DNA from: Hyphomonadaceae bacterium
GTDB lineage: Bacteria; Pseudomonadota; Alphaproteobacteria; Caulobacterales; Aquidulcibacteraceae
DNA length: 56,875 nt
Direction: 5' to 3'
NCBI GenBank assembly: GCA_014378995.1
Contig: JACMMP010000105.1
Location: 1 to 56,875 of the forward strand
Made by a program: the position numbers and the translations under genes. Shown here piece after piece: positions 54,761-56,875 of the stretch; the stretch's first letter is position 1; each line of letters begins with the position of its first letter. The notes under the pieces were generated by a model that saw only the letters and a program-made list of their open reading frames with translations, searched no databases and had not been told where the DNA came from.

Positions 54761-56875
54761 ATGGTTGCGATTTTCACCGGACTCGGCGTGGGGTTTGAGC
54801 GTGGTTCGGCTGCGGCGCTTGGATCGGGGGGGTTGCTCGGCTCATCGAGTCTGGGCCGCGGGCTCGAAGGCGTCTTTCTCAACGCCGCCAACGGCAATCT
54901 GGTGCTGCAGCGCCAGGACGAATTCCTGGTCGGCCGCGGTCCTGACGCGTCAATCGCACGGACCTACAATAGCCAAGGCGCCCTTGATGAGGACGGCGAC
55001 GATTGGCGTTACTCGACCGACCGACGCGTCTTCGAATTGACCGGCACGCTCGGCGCCACGGGAAGTTCGGTCAAGCGCGTCTCCGCGGATGGTTCTGTCA
55101 TCACCTATAAGTGGAACGGATCGCTCTATATCGCGAAGGAGGGATCAGGCGCACACGACACGCTTCAGCACACGGCTGCGGTCACCGGTCCGCCGGCTGT
55201 GCCCGCGTATTGGACCTGGACTGAAGGTTCGAGCCAGATCAAGGAAACTTACACTGAGGCCGAGAGCGGCGTCTTCCGCATCAAGACCCAACGCGACGGC
55301 GACGCCAATACGATCACCTTCCACTATAATTCAAGCGATCCAACTAAGCTCGAACGCGTAGAGACCGCCGACGGCGGCTACACTGCTTATGTCTGGACCG
55401 GCGCGCACATCACCAAGGTCGAGACTTACGTAACTGGCGGCCTCAGCACGCCCAGCCTGACGCGCACCTATTACGCCTATGACAGCGAAGACCGCTTGGC
55501 GTCGGTCACCGTCGATCTCTCGCCGGAGGATAATTCAACCGCCAGCGGCGGCGCCTACACGATTACGTACGGCTACGATGGGACGTCCAACCGCGTCACC
55601 AGCATTAGCCAGTCCGACGGCTCTTTGCTGACGATTGGCTACATCTATGACAGCGGCAGCCTCTCTTTCCGCGTCACCTCACTGGCCCAAACTGTGGCCA
55701 CGGGCGACACGCGCACAACGAACATCGAATATTTTGCAGGCCGCACCGAGATCACCGACGCGCGCGGCCAAGTCACGAAGCTCTATTTCGAGATCTCCGA
55801 TACAGACAATCTCAGTCAGCTGAAACAAGTGGTTGCGCCTGCCGCCTACACGGGCGCGACACCGCAAGAGATAGATTACGCCTACGATAGCGACGGCAAT
55901 CTGACCAGCGTCACCGACGCCATGGACCACGTCACGTCCTATCAATACGACGCATCCGGCAACGTCACCAAAATCACCAACGCCAACGGCAATGTCACCG
56001 ACCGCGCTTATGACAGCGCCAACAATCTGACATTGGAGACCTTCACCGGCGCCACGGCGAATTCGGCAGCGGCCACGCTTTATCGCCGGTTCGTCTATGA
56101 CGGGGAAAACCATCTTCGGTTTTCGATCAGCGCCGATGGCAATGTCACGGAGTATCGCTACACCGGCCCGGGCGAACTCGAATACGCCATCACCTATCCG
56201 GATGACGATTATGCAACCGGTTCGAGCGTTCCGACGCTTACCGATATGGAAACTTGGCGCGACGGGTTGGCTAATCGCGCGACGACTCAAATCGTCAAAT
56301 ACATTTACGACACGCGCGGCAATCTGAGCGACACCTATGGCTATTCGGGGGCGACGAACGCAGGCGTCGCCGACGCCAGCAAAGGCTATGTGCGCACGCA
56401 TACGGTGCGCGATCAGAGCGGGCGATTGCTCAGTCGTTTTGTCGAGGGCCAGGCCACTGAAAGTTTCGTATATGACGGCCTAGGCCGCGTCCTGCTCTCG
56501 ACCGATCTCGCCGGCGGGGTGACCAAAATCGCCTTCACTGACGCGACCACCACGACGGTGGTGACGACCAACGTCGCTTACAATTCTGGCACGAGCAGTT
56601 GGGACGCCACGACCTGGAGCCTGACCAGCACTTCGGTTTACAACAAAGCCGGCGAGCGGACCGGCCACACCGAAGCTGGCCTGCACGTTTATGGCGGGAC
56701 CGCGACTTACCTCTATGACAAAAACGGACAGCTCCGCCGCGCCACCGACGCGCGGGGCCACAAGAGCTATTTCATCTACGACAAGACAGGCCGCAAAGTC
56801 GCCGACGTCGGCGCTGACGGGCAGCTGGTAGAATATCGCTACGATCAGGCCGGCCGCGTCGTCGCGACGACGCGC
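54761..56875 (+). CDS. RHS/YD-repeat protein (partial, 3' end outside the window)
   Basis: An open frame of exactly 705 codons runs from ATG 54761 to the window edge. It opens with a short Gly/Ser-rich part, then LNAANGNLVLQRQDEFLVGRGP, like RHS N-terminal strands, and many YD repeats (YAYDSDGNLTSVTDAMDHVT, YDGLGRVLLSTDLAGGV, YDKTGRKVADVGADGQLVEY). RHS/Wap proteins form large beta-cages that enclose a toxic C-terminus, which would be encoded further right together with an immunity gene. No signal peptide or PAAR domain is seen. Confidence 0.9.
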   Translation, partial: MVAIFTGLGVGFERGSAAALGSGGLLGSSSLGRGLEGVFLNAANGNLVLQRQDEFLVGRGPDASIARTYNSQGALDEDGDDWRYSTDRRVFELTGTLGATGSSVKRVSADGSVITYKWNGSLYIAKEGSGAHDTLQHTAAVTGPPAVPAYWTWTEGSSQIKETYTEAESGVFRIKTQRDGDANTITFHYNSSDPTKLERVETADGGYTAYVWTGAHITKVETYVTGGLSTPSLTRTYYAYDSEDRLASVTVDLSPEDNSTASGGAYTITYGYDGTSNRVTSISQSDGSLLTIGYIYDSGSLSFRVTSLAQTVATGDTRTTNIEYFAGRTEITDARGQVTKLYFEISDTDNLSQLKQVVAPAAYTGATPQEIDYAYDSDGNLTSVTDAMDHVTSYQYDASGNVTKITNANGNVTDRAYDSANNLTLETFTGATANSAAATLYRRFVYDGENHLRFSISADGNVTEYRYTGPGELEYAITYPDDDYATGSSVPTLTDMETWRDGLANRATTQIVKYIYDTRGNLSDTYGYSGATNAGVADASKGYVRTHTVRDQSGRLLSRFVEGQATESFVYDGLGRVLLSTDLAGGVTKIAFTDATTTTVVTTNVAYNSGTSSWDATTWSLTSTSVYNKAGERTGHTEAGLHVYGGTATYLYDKNGQLRRATDARGHKSYFIYDKTGRKVADVGADGQLVEYRYDQAGRVVATTR

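Overview
The window is about 57 kb of GC-rich DNA from what looks like an alphaproteobacterium, perhaps near Caulobacterales/Hyphomonadaceae. That placement is an inference from protein style, codon bias, many small Lol-type lipoproteins and REP-like intergenic repeats; no rRNA gene is present to test it.

Core chromosome, left part (1-31,100). A TIR-domain membrane protein and a partner run off the left edge. A secreted PQQ-type sugar dehydrogenase follows, then a tyrosine/homogentisate catabolic block on the plus strand: hppD, an isoaspartyl peptidase lipoprotein, a small membrane protein, a VOC protein, maiA and a fumarylacetoacetase. A divergent MarR regulator sits next to hppD, and a GTTTCA-N2-TGAAAC palindrome lies between them. 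Homogentisate dioxygenase (hmgA) is missing from the block. Next, on the minus strand, come a membrane-domain/SDR fusion, an RNase D-type exonuclease, an AMP-dependent acyl-CoA ligase and an M49-like zinc lipoprotein. A deoxyribosyltransferase-like putative effector, whose N-terminus lies in a shifted frame, is followed by a membrane protein, tRNA-Leu(CAG), lepA, an orphan zinc-ribbon protein, DUF433 and DUF2283 genes, several small secreted proteins, two sensor kinases (one a hybrid with its own receiver partner), an M3 oligopeptidase lipoprotein and msrA.

Genomic island (31,102-46,479). A 17-bp direct repeat that includes the 3' end of tRNA-Ser(GGA) recurs 15.4 kb downstream, marking attL and attR. 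The replication/integration module (orphan gene, AlpA/Xis-like HTH, VapE-type ATPase, P4-type tyrosine integrase) is at the left. Its integrase seems to have Leu in place of the box-II His. The middle (35.3-42.2 kb) is an array of small orphan genes, nearly every one followed by a degenerate copy of a ~100-130 bp intergenic element that starts near AATGACCGC and ends near CCGGACATT; at least one further copy lies outside the island. The right end (42.6-46.1 kb) holds a defence-like group: a trypsin-fold protease, an RHH-YfbU protein, a TIGR02391 (Ymh) protein and a DUF3800-like protein. The last is split by a frameshift exactly compatible with -1 slippage on A_AAA_AAG.

Right flank (46,480-56,875). 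DUF2891, DUF979 and DUF969 genes lie in an overlapping minus-strand operon with a fused HyuA-HyuB 5-oxoprolinase; the two membrane proteins are a plausible 5-oxoproline permease. A DUF3237 protein, an LMW-phosphatase-like protein and the start of a large RHS/YD-repeat protein, cut by the window edge, complete the region.

Start sites given here are read from Shine-Dalgarno spacing and homology recall; family names are recognised from sequence motifs and were not checked by search.
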